DNA of 64,000 bases from Gracilaria domingensis (Eukaryota; Rhodophyta; Florideophyceae; Gracilariales; Gracilariaceae), in assembly GCA_022539475.1 (NCBI GenBank), contig VCMS01000141.1, forward strand, positions 1 through 64,000, written 5' to 3'. Both the position numbers and the translations under genes were made by a program. Within the stretch, counting starts at the first letter, position 1; each line of letters opens with the position of its first letter. Shown piece after piece: positions 1 through 9,784 of this stretch. The notes below the pieces were generated by a model, which worked only from the letters and a program-made list of their open reading frames with translations, had not been told where the DNA came from and ran no database searches.

Positions 1-2821
1 TGGGAACGACACAGTTTCGGAGACCATCACAAAAGTAACCCGGGTTCTCCCAGCTTGTCTTCGTTTGTCAAGGTCTCGAAGTCGGTATGTAGTTGCTGTC
101 GCTGCCAAGCCACTCCGTCCCCTAAGATCCTCCCTCTGGTCTCCGGTGCATACATTCTCTAATTCGATTGCTTGTTGTCTCGTAGCCCCAACGCCGCACG
201 TATCTGACCAAGCCGAGCATCTAACAACGCCCTCTTCTTCACAAGCAAATGCCTCTCCGTTCTACTCTCCATGTCGTCCACTATACCTCTTCTCGTCGTC
301 ATGTACCTGCCGCTGTCCGCATTGATTATAGAAATCCATGTAGTTCGATTTTCCGGTACCCTGAGGTCTGGGGCTTCTTAGAATTTTTTCTTAAAGAATT
401 CCAGTAAGTCGACGCTTAAATCCGCATCGATGATATTGCTAGGCCTCACAGCCATCTTCAAAGGGTCTTGTCACAAGCAAGGCCTTCTAGAATACAGAAA
501 CCTCTCTCCCGAAGTTCAGCCTTCTTGTTCTTAAAATAAATATACGCGACGGAATCGTTCTTCACTGCCTCTGCCCATAAGGTCCCATCATCAATCTCCC
601 CCTGTCTTACCCCCTCGTTGAGAAGCTTCTGATCCTGATACGCAGCCTCCAAAACAGAGCATGATGTACTCCTTTAAAGTCCCTCGGCTCTAGCAAATGC
701 CCTCCGTGTTCCTTCCCGAGATGTATCGCATCCATCCACGGATATACAGACTTAATCCCGTCCACTTCAGCAGGCCGCCTGGTAGGAACGGCTTTCAACA
801 ATTTCAACCACGAATTCCTTCCTCGTAGGGTCCTTCGTCTGCTTTCTTCAGCCCCGGGGGTAGACTTTCCGGGCCTGTATCGTCGAAAGGATCCATGTCG
901 TCTGCCCGCGTCTCAACATTCAGCGCTGAATCAGAGTCCTTGTCGCTGATGAAGGAGATTTGATGAGCTTTGAGGAAGCTTCTGACCTCTTTCCCTCCGA
1001 GCTTACGCAGATGATTGATGACGAATGTTTCATCTTGGTGCACTTTGCTTACTTTCGCCTTCTTTTGAGCCCTGGGGTTGTTACCGCTCATCATCTTTCT
1101 TCGTCGACGGCTTCCTTTGGTGCCCCCTCTTAATCCCGCACCACTTGGTTCCACTAAAACAACGTCGTGTCCCATTTTCTGAACATCTTCCCCGGCATTC
1201 TTCTCCTTGATAATTTTAGAACGCGACGCCCGAGTATCGGGTTAAGTGACTTGGGTTGTAGTCGTGGTCGTCTTCCTCCCTCCCGCCGTAGCAGACGGCC
1301 CCACAATCGAATTGAAATCCACCTCGATGGACTTCTTCAGCTTTTCACGAGCATATGTCACCCTTCTCGATATCTTCCGGCCCCAAAGCTTCTTTGTCGC
1401 TGCAATTTCCACGCGTGCGGCTTGTCCCGCAAGATACTCACAAAGGCTGATTTTGTCAAACCTAGTGGCTCCAATTTGCATCTCGCACACTTCCTTCAAA
1501 GAGAGTCTCTTTCTTTTTGATACTTCAACGGCCAGCTCATTTAGGGACCGGCAGCATATAAAAAAATACTTCCGTATGTCTTCAAAGCGGACCTTCAGTT
1601 TGGACTCTCTTCTCCTCGCAAAATATGCTGCCAGAGCGTCCAGGGTGAAATCGATTGTGTCCTCATCGATAGAAGAGAACTCATCACTGGAGATACATGT
1701 AATACCAATCTCATTATACTCCCGACACACACTTTGCAAATGCTTCTGCAGGATGCCTTATATGACACTGGCCTATTATTCCGCATACACTTAAAGCACC
1801 CGCTACAGCAGTCCTTTTCATGTTGTTCAACGCTTTCTTCTCCTCTTCAATCATCGTGGTTATAAAGGATACAATGGAATAAACCTTGTCGGCGAAGTTC
1901 ATAAGTCGGGCCTGCTTCAGTCCATCGTTGAAAGCATTACCCAGGCTCAGAAGCTCCCTCGTGTTCAAGCTTTGTCCATCCTTTCTCCTCCATAAGGAAA
2001 CGGTAGCTCCTTCGCACAGTTTCTTTATTTTTGCATCATCTTTACATAGCTCCTTGATTGCCACAAGACGATGAGCCCCATCTATGAGGATACACGCAAC
2101 GTTCACGCGATCGCCCTCCACCATCTACTTCTCGGACCTATCCGTGACCAAAATAGCAACACTCATCGTTCCAAGGGTTTGAAGAAACCCTTCCCTTCGA
2201 ATCTCCGCCTTCAGAGCTTCAACATGCTCCCGAACTGTCCCTCTCACAGTTGCGTCCGGGATTCTGATTAGGTTGATGTCGACCTTCATGGACTCGTACT
2301 CATAATAGGCCAACTTGAATCTGAGCGTTGCCAGCCTCATATCCACGTCATCCAAAGGTAATTCATCACCTTCGTCGAATAGACCATTGGCGTTTCCAGC
2401 CAAGCTCTCCTTCACCAAGACAACGTCATTATCATCCACTTCATGCACATCCACAACTTCCATCCTAGCTCCGCTGCGACTGCCAGCCATTGTAATCGCT
2501 TTAGCAGTGCTATTTCTTGACGACCCAGACTTCACATTTAGCGCTATTTCCTTCTGTAATGCAGAGACCGCACTCTCTGGAGTTATGGTCAATTGTGCAG
2601 GTCCTACCATTGTACCACCCTGGTGTTGCTTAGATGAGTTTTAGGCACAGGATCAGGTGCTGGAGGCGGTACTTCTTTTCCCACTTTGTTCTTCTGTTGC
2701 TTGCCCGGTATTTTGTTCTGGGCTACCTGAGGTGGCAACCGCTTCCCACTGGGTGTACGCCGAGGTTTTGGTGTTTCCGCCATACGCACTCGTTTCCTTC
2801 CTGTCGTGGACGCTGCATTGG
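1..2821 (-). pseudogene. ParB-fold / 2OG-Fe(II) dioxygenase-like gene, copy 1 (runs off window start)
   Basis: The minus strand reads a lysine/proline-rich basic start (about 2780-2620), then a ParB/sulfiredoxin-type segment. Its hallmark IDGAHRLVAIKEL lies near 2040-2090 and is preceded by a helical stretch. Next come a helical region (about 1740-1240) and a basic, probably nuclear-targeting stretch with SRRRRKMM (about 1100). Last, from 650 to the window edge, is the start of a 2-oxoglutarate dioxygenase-like domain with RERGFCILEGL. ParB folds bind or cut DNA or hydrolyse NTP in bacteria and phages; phage ParB domains are often paired with DNA methyltransferases. The reading frame is interrupted several times, so it is not expressible as it stands. 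It matches 17820-20639 almost base for base in inverted orientation. The ParB call is fairly firm from the DGxHR motif; the dioxygenase call rests mainly on copy 2. A host-gene origin cannot be excluded, but the repeat setting argues for a mobile element. Confidence 0.6.
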
Positions 2822-2896
2822 TTACAGTCTCACGCGTGACAGAAACCCGTATCCGTGGCTCCAAGGAGAATGTCGTCCATACCGGTCGCTCTATTC
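2822..2896 (+). repeat. 75-bp module identical to 26726-26652
   Basis: This stretch is identical, base for base, to the reverse complement of 26652-26726. In this orientation it can read TVSRVTETRIRGSKENVVHT and onward. It sits exactly between the ParB gene start (minus strand) and the methyltransferase-side sequence, which begins at TGTACAAAAT. It looks like a recombination patch between families, because the same flanks in the other copies (17820 and about 14578) lack it. Confidence 0.85.
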
Positions 2897-5090
2897 TGTA
2901 CAAAATTTCCGCTACTACCAAGTGGGAACTGCTGGAAGGCATTCGAAGAAAACTTCGGACACGGCTTCTATCTCGTTTTGATGTTTTCTCCGATGAGTAT
3001 TTGGCTACTCTTCGTACCGCTATTGTCCAGCTGAACCTGAGAGCTTCCCAGCAGGCATCCTGGGTGTAGTGGCTGTCCAGCGCTTACGGCCGAAAGCGCA
3101 CACCGGGCCACTCCGTCAGGACGTCAGGAAGGAAGCAATACGGTCACGGTGAAAATTGAGGATCCGATTACCGTACAAAGAACCATTTCCTCGAGGCCAA
3201 CGGCTAAGGAGGTGGGTGAAACATCCGGTAAAACATCCGGTGCAGACCCGGATCCAGTGGGTGTTCTTTTCATAGACGATACGGATGAGGAAGACGATGG
3301 ATCGCACCCACTTTCTAATGTTCCTGATGGTATTCTTCCACCTCACGAATTTGGCGATGTAAGGAAGACGAAGGCTCAGGTTGTGCTCAAAAAGAACATG
3401 GAGCAACAGTTCTCTATGCCTTGCGTTGCTTATGAAGAGTTAGTGGAGGCTCATGGTACACTGTTCTCTTCCGATAATTTCCTAGAAGGCAATGTTCAAC
3501 TCGGACTCACGGACCCACCTTATGGTATACGTGACAGTTAGCATGATGAGCTTAAGCTCGACGAAGATATGCTTAATACTGCATGAATGATGGCCCCAAT
3601 GCTTTGCCATGGCGGTCATTTTATATTATTCTGTACTATCGAACATTTCGCGGACTGGGAGGAGATTCTACGTGAGCATAAATCGGAGAATGTGGTGGGG
3701 AGGCAAAGTGCTTCGTTCTTAGTTGACCCGACACCGAATAAATTCATTCGCTCTCTTACGCAAATCTTCAAGAACCCCGGAAGGAACACAACACGGTTAT
3801 TCTCTGCAACCGAGTATGCCGTGCACGGAGTCCGGAATGAAAATTCGTACGAGGAGCAGAGGGTGATGGTGAACTACAAAAACTTCAAATACGTTCCCAC
3901 GCAATACCGCGGGCATTACTTCATTATGGATCAGGTTCTGCATCTGTAGGATGGTGAAGGACTCCGTTGGAGGGTAGAAAAGCGTTCCAAAATACAGTCG
4001 GTTCAGGTTTGCTTCGAACAGAAACCGAGGGCACTGCTGAAAGAACTCATTGCCAGGTTCTCAAATCCCGGGGACGTTGTGGTTGATTCCTATAGTGGAA
4101 TACTTTCCGGTGCCTCGGCGTGCATGGACATGGAAGAGTCCCGACGCTTCATTGGATATGAGAGGGATGAGCAGTGCTTCGCTCATGCTGAACAAAATGC
4201 TGCAGTGATCTATGCGAGGAAGGTTTGGCGTAACGAGTTCAACGCAAGAATAGCTGTCAGTTATGAGGTCGTTCAAGCCTCGTATTTAGTACAGACAAAG
4301 TTCCCGGGAGGGAAGCAAAGAACCTCGCCGATATGGACCGCACTGAAAGGATTCCCGCCATACAAATGTTTCCCGTTCCATATCAACTCCTACATCGCAA
4401 CTTTCTGCAGAGAACCGAGTCTCATGGCGCAGCACAAGAAGAAACCGGTGCACGAGTGGCCTCTGAATTTCCAAGGCACATTGGAGACGATGGATGTACA
4501 GAGTTTGCTCGCCGTTGAAGCACCAGGTTTATGGTTGTACAGGGAGAAATCAAATATCAAACACCCCATGAGTGGAGATAGAGTGTTCAGTAGTAGATCG
4601 TTCTCGGAAGGAGAGGTTTTTGGGCACTTCTATGCGATATTGGTATATCATGACATAAGCCGATGCAATGCAACACAGATGAAATACGGAAGCGGAATGC
4701 TCGGTGCCACCGTTTCTCGTTTCAGGAGGTATTGCATGGAAGTGAAGCTGAAAGGGCAGATGTAAAGCACGTTTCCTCACTATGATTCCGAAATCAATAC
4801 TTCGATTGCCTGGGTAGTACCCGCTCCTTTCTATGTAGCAGGCTATATCAATGATGCACGGGGATGGAGACGAAGAGAAAGATTTGACCGATATGGTGCC
4901 TTACCAAGGCTGCCTACCAGACGTTATTATTCGACAGCCCTCCGAGCATCAAACTACCACATTGAGTACACTCCCAAGCTATAGACTACTGTTGGTGACA
5001 GCTATAAAGGATATTCATGAACACGACGAACTTTACGTAGACTATGGACCCAGCTATCCATGGGAGAGGTATTTGTAACTCTCCCATGCT
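2897..5090 (+). pseudogene. Beta-class DNA amino-methyltransferase fused to a SET domain, decayed
   Basis: The first part (2897-3180) matches the minus strand at 14340-14590. An acidic linker follows. Then comes a methyltransferase core: motif IV LTDPPYG near 3510-3530, GGHFILF near 3607-3630, and EQKPRALLKELI followed by FSNPGDVVVDSYSG near 4017-4095, with FIGYERDEQCF near 4130-4180. Motif IV before the SAM-binding motif I is the order of beta-class N6-adenine or N4-cytosine methyltransferases, which are bacterial and phage families. Downstream, a SET-like lysine methyltransferase domain is visible: GDRVFSSRSFSEGEVFGHFY near 4575-4630, then TAIKDIHEHDELYVDYG near 5000-5050, which fits the SET C-terminal GEEL...DYG block. 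Several stops and frame changes interrupt it. The inferred ancestral role is methylating both DNA and histones around the element. It is head-to-head with the ParB gene. Confidence 0.7.
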
Positions 5091-6851
5091 TTATAATTTG
5101 ACCTAGTACAAACTGTTGTATTGTATTTCCCTAGAAGAAATAAATAACTACAATACTGCCGCTATTGGCGTACTAATGTTATCTACTAGTGGCGTACAAA
5201 ATTTGCTGCAAATTTAATACAAAACTGCTAAGGGTGGTTGCAATTGACGTACAAGTGATACACTTGTCTCGATTTGTGCTACATTTGTTGGCCAGGAGTC
5301 TGAGTCGGGTACGCCACATGTCAAAATTTCAAATTTAGCACACCCACAAGATGGTTACAAGTAGCAAACAACATTTGCGCTAGAAGCATGCCAAACTTAG
5401 TCGACGCCAAAACTTAAGTAGAACAATTCTTGTAGTTATAGATCGAAATCTTCGCTTTATTAGTCTACATTCACATTATGTCCAGAATCACACCGCCTAC
5501 TCTACTTCTGAGACCCGGCCTTCAGAGCCGTCACATTTGCTTGAAGAAGGTCTTTGTCCGATTTTGGGGGGGATGACCATCAACCAATTTACTCCCACGC
5601 CCTGCTTGGCGCGTAGTGCAGAAATGAAGTCTTTAATCCCGGTACCTGCATCGCAATCAAGCCATCGTTGGCTTGTAAGGTCCTCCACATTCATCATCGA
5701 ACTGAATTGTAATATAATGCTTTGCTGGAACCTCCTCCATGATTCAACTCGTTTTGATCGCTAGCAATGACTGGCGGCAGGCGACAGTGACGAAATGGAG
5801 CAGAAAGGGCCTCCTGCGCTACCATTAGAGCTTGAAGAATAGCATGAGCTCGTATTTCCATGTATAGCTATGAATATTAGCGAAAGAGGTAAGGATGATC
5901 CTGACAGCGCGATGGTGGTTTGAGTTAGCCATCTTGAGTGCTTTCGTTACTCAACATTGCGAAATGTTGAGTACACAGGCCCACACCTCTTCATTAGACG
6001 TGACGGCTTGAACTCGGTTTTTGCGCAGAGCTGTAGCCCAGATCAGAAGAAACACGTCTCCTCGCCAAAAATTAACGGCGAAGATCGATATTCAGATGAC
6101 AAGTACGCGAGCTCTTATTCCTGACCAGAGCTCCCAGAAGCAAACCTTATAAGCCACTGAAGTTTGAACGCATGTCGGGGGTCTACCTGCGACAGAAACA
6201 CCAGTACAAACGAGAGAAACTTACGAGACAAGAACAGTGCGACCAAAGGAAGAGCTCTGTAAAGGTTGCGGGATAGAAGGGGGGCGCGCACTGTGGCGCT
6301 CGTTGTAAACCATTGATTGAAAACTTCTTCTTCGGTAAAAGATGAAAATCACTGCCCATAAAGCTTTGCTGTGAATCTGTTCAACGAACGGCAGAAATCT
6401 TGGTGCCGACGCGCCTCAAAGTCTGTTGACGGCCAAAACAATCGGTCCACGAGCATTCGTCATTTTCAATCGACGCCAGAAATCACCGTGTTCTCTTGCA
6501 GCCTTCGTTCCATATTGGAAGAGCACAGGCAACCCATTCGAATATCCTGTTTCATCTTCGCCCCCTGTTGTTATCGCACATCGCATCTGAGTTGACTCGC
6601 TCCATGGTTTCCAACATGTTTCAGCGCTAGACCAGAGTGATACACGCTTGGAAAGAAAATCTGCGCGAACGCCAGGCTTTTGGTTCATTTTGCGGGTAGA
6701 AACTCTCCTCGAAAGTCAGTAAGCTTGGACATATTTTGGATGAATGCTAGGCGAGTAGAAGTCACCATTATCTCACTCCAGAAGCTTCCGCTTTCCTACT
6801 TCATAATCCGAACATACTCCGTTTCTTTTCACACGATTCTGAAGCCCAATC
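5091..6851. other. Non-coding interval, AT-rich left part
   Basis: No supportable gene is seen. The first 330 bases are AT-rich, with repeated ATTTG/CAAAT words and a short inverted repeat ACAAGTG-ATA-CACTTGT at 5251-5267, which would suit the subterminal part of a DNA transposon. The remaining sequence has only short open frames with no recognisable domain. Confidence 0.5.
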
Positions 6852-7724
6852 ATGGCTCCACATAAATCCAGCAAGGGGGACAACCGAGAAAGGAAGGGAT
6901 CCCAAACAATCCCGCGATATGGTATTGGCGTAGCTAAGCGCAAAACCCCTCCGCCTGCTGCGACCCGAAGAAGTACTCGACGACGAGCTCCCCGTGTCGG
7001 GCTTACTGGAAAGAAGTCTGGTTTAAAGTCAGCACTCCGGGCTACGAAGGCAAAACCGAAATCGAAGCTGGGTGTTAATACGACCCCAACGGAAGTGACA
7101 GAGAGCGAAGTAGTGTTACCACATCACAGCTCAGTGGGCGGGCTTGTTACACGACACATGGCTGCGAAGGATGTGCCAAGAATCATCGATGATGCGAATG
7201 TTGAAAGGAATGTTGCAGAGAGAGGTACGAGAGCGAAAGGAAAACGGGCTAGAAATTTGAGAAACAATGTCATCGAAGAAGAGTTGGACAGACATGAAAG
7301 AGCAATCTCACCTGGTAGAACGAGGCGCATTACAAACGATTCCATTCAACCTCTACGTGGTAGGGACGGAGAAGAAGCCGATGATATACAGCCCGCTGTA
7401 CGTGCGCTCGCAACATCGCGAAGGGAGATAAAAAATCGGAACGATTCCCTTCATGCCGATCGTGCTAATGACGAGGAAAAACTCGATAATATACAGTCCT
7501 CTGTACGTGCGCCTGCACCATCGAGGAAAAGTTTCGGGAAAAGAAACGACTCCATTCATCCCGAACGTCGTACGAACGAGGAAGAAGTCGACGAGATACA
7601 GCCTGCTCCTCGTACGTTCGTACCATCGCAGAATAGGCTCAACCAAATGAGAAGGAAGGGTTCGACCTCGACTTCCTTTGGCGAGATGCGTACGGAACGG
7701 AGAGAGATGAGTCAGAATTACTAA
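6852..7724 (+). CDS. Basic protein with three 35-residue repeats, function unknown
   Basis: An intact 290-residue frame starts at an ATG in a purine-rich context. The first 75 residues are very rich in Arg, Lys and Pro (RRSTRRRAPR), as in nuclear or DNA-binding proteins. Residues 162-266 are three consecutive 35-residue repeats, each starting NDSI/L(Q/H) and holding a (D/E)xIQ(P/S) block. I do not recognise the family. It is the first of several plus-strand remnants (up to 9486) that converge on a Plavaka-type transposase gene, so it may be the accessory (TnpA-like) protein of that transposon. It could equally be a separate low-complexity gene. It is the longest unbroken non-retroelement frame of the region. 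Confidence 0.5.
   Translation: MAPHKSSKGDNRERKGSQTIPRYGIGVAKRKTPPPAATRRSTRRRAPRVGLTGKKSGLKSALRATKAKPKSKLGVNTTPTEVTESEVVLPHHSSVGGLVTRHMAAKDVPRIIDDANVERNVAERGTRAKGKRARNLRNNVIEEELDRHERAISPGRTRRITNDSIQPLRGRDGEEADDIQPAVRALATSRREIKNRNDSLHADRANDEEKLDNIQSSVRAPAPSRKSFGKRNDSIHPERRTNEEEVDEIQPAPRTFVPSQNRLNQMRRKGSTSTSFGEMRTERREMSQNY
7335..7649 (+). repeat. Three tandem 105-bp coding repeats
   Basis: Three in-frame 105-bp units encode NDSIQPLRGRDGEEAD..., NDSLHADRANDEEKLD... and NDSIHPERRTNEEEVD.... The units differ at many bases but keep length and reading phase, so they have diverged under coding constraint rather than being a fresh tandem duplication. Confidence 0.85.
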
Positions 7725-7854
7725 GAGAGACATGGAACGAAAGGGGTCGTAACGTGGCAGGTCCCCGGAAAATTAAACGTAGCTTCCATCTCGTGCTCAT
7801 GCTGGTGTAGACGAAGGAGGTGAAGAAGATGAAAGCCTAGCGGCACGGTACGAG

Positions 7855-9486
7855 GTGTTGGACAAGATTGGAGACTTGAAAGCGGATCTCTTTCGAGTAG
7901 CCGAGGATAATCAAAGTCTGCGCGTACGAATAGCACAGAAACGCATGACGGAACTAGAGCTAAATGTCGAGGACCAAGATGTTCTAGTAAAATCACTTCG
8001 AGAGGCACTGAAGCGAGAAGCAACACGGATGGAGCGTGATTCTCACAGGGGAAGGAAAATATACGAGATGGATGTGAACGACGCTTATGTAGCGGTAGCG
8101 AAGACAGTATACGAGTCCATACTGCTATACGCGAAATACGAGACAAGTAAATTGTGCTTCGAGATGAGTTCACCGGTGAGAAACTGGGGAAATCGAAGTA
8201 AGACACTCGGACGTGAGACTGAGTACAGTGTCCTGGTCGTTGATGGGAAATAGATTGTTCCACGCTGTCAAATGGAGGTCGCGATGGAGATGAGAGCCTA
8301 TACTTAATCGATTCGTTGTACGGGTCATAACTTGGTGATGCAAATCGTGGAGACGGAGGTAATGAAACCTCGTTGGTAATCCATCCGGGAGATGAAGATG
8401 GAAGAGGAATGCATCAGACATCTGACAAGAGACATTTTCTTACGGAAGAGGTTGAGGCAGGCCTTGGGCAATGCGCTGGGGGTTCGAACGCCATGCGAAG
8501 GAGAAGTTGTTGATGGGGCTAGGGTATGGCATATTGGTGAAGACACCATCTCATGAGAGGGAGAGGAGCGTATACCTAAAACAAGCGAAGGAACTACGGG
8601 AGAAGCTTCTGCCGCTTGATGCCAAAGGGTGTGAGATTCTCTCAACATGGAGAACATCCGAAAGAGAGGACATATCATGCTCCGGGTTCAAAATGCGTGG
8701 CGAAGAGAACAAGCTCCAAGACTTGCTGTTAAGAAACGTTCTAAGCCTACAGGTCTTACAGGAGATTCTGGGTTACGATGTAAACTAAAAAGACTCGAGA
8801 AATGCGGCTGACATGGACCCAGTGGATTGCACAATAGTGCAGTTGGCGCGTCTAGACGCTTGGATCGCGTCAGTTTTTCGAGCTACAGAGTTTGAAAGAG
8901 GGCGGGGGGGGGGGTAAAAGGCAGGTGTTGTTCTCCAACTTCTTCCGAAAGTATGTTACACAGAGGTTGGAAAGTGTACTGATGGCTGTGCAAATGAAAA
9001 TGGAGCAGAACTTTGGAACGGAGTTCAGGAACGACTCAATGGCTCAAGATCCACCCTATGGAAATGATGACCATGTGGGAACTGTGGCATAGTAAATGCC
9101 GTCTACGAAGAAGCTATATCTAGCTGATCGAGAAGATGTACGCATCGAAGAGATTATGGAACATCTTTGAGCCGTATTGGATTGCTATATTGGTTATTGT
9201 GACCCATCGGATCGAGTATACTCCCCTATAAGAGCAATCGATGAAATCCGAGATAATAATGTGATCGATTGTAGTCCGAATGTCTGGGAACAAAGTAGGG
9301 AACGAGACGGGGAAGGCGTGGACGATGAGCACGAGATGGAAGACGAGGAGGAGAATATCTAAAGTACATGAACAGTTTATGTTACGAATGTTACGTAGTA
9401 CGAGTATGATGAATGTGAACTCGAAGGTTACGATAAAATCTGTTAATGTAGAAACGATGGAATTGCCAGTAAAGGGAAGGCAATAA
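7855..9486 (+). pseudogene. Helical / coiled-coil gene remnants, unrecognised
   Basis: Several plus-strand open stretches in different frames have a coding-like composition. Near 7855-8253 is a predicted coiled coil (KIGDLKADLFRVAEDNQSL and LVKSLREALKREATRMERD) followed by YVAVAKTVYESILLYAKYE. Near 8471-8788 is a helical Lys/Glu-rich stretch ending LSLQVLQEILGYDVN. Near 8892-9486 are shorter acidic pieces. They probably continue the gene or gene group begun at 6852 and are now broken by frame changes. A run of nine or more G at about 8905 is a likely slippage site. No family is recognised. Convergence on the transposase suggests the accessory gene of the same transposon, as inference only. 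Confidence 0.4.
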
Positions 9487-9784
9487 TGGTCGGACAGAGT
9501 AGTTTTGGCAAACAACGTGTATGGAGCCTTTGATTGAGGAGAACGGGATACGCCTGAACCAAAAAGACACCGTAGCAGAACTAGGTTTCATCCTTGACGT
9601 ACTTGGATGCACGGTGTGATCATGCTCGTCGTCTGTAGCCCAAAAAGAGTGATATACAGTTCAGAGTTTCATCAAAGTTATCCAAAGACTTTGTAACTTC
9701 GAAGAAACGAACGAAAGCGAGCTCCGATTCAGAGTTGTCAAAAGTCTTGTCCCTGACGCAAAGCAATGCAAATACTTTGCATAC

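Noticed and set aside
1-5090. Bacterial or phage contamination, suggested by ParB and DPPY motifs
   Set aside because: The same sequences are duplicated within a contig full of eukaryotic retroelements and CACTA transposases, and are joined to SET and acidic low-complexity regions.
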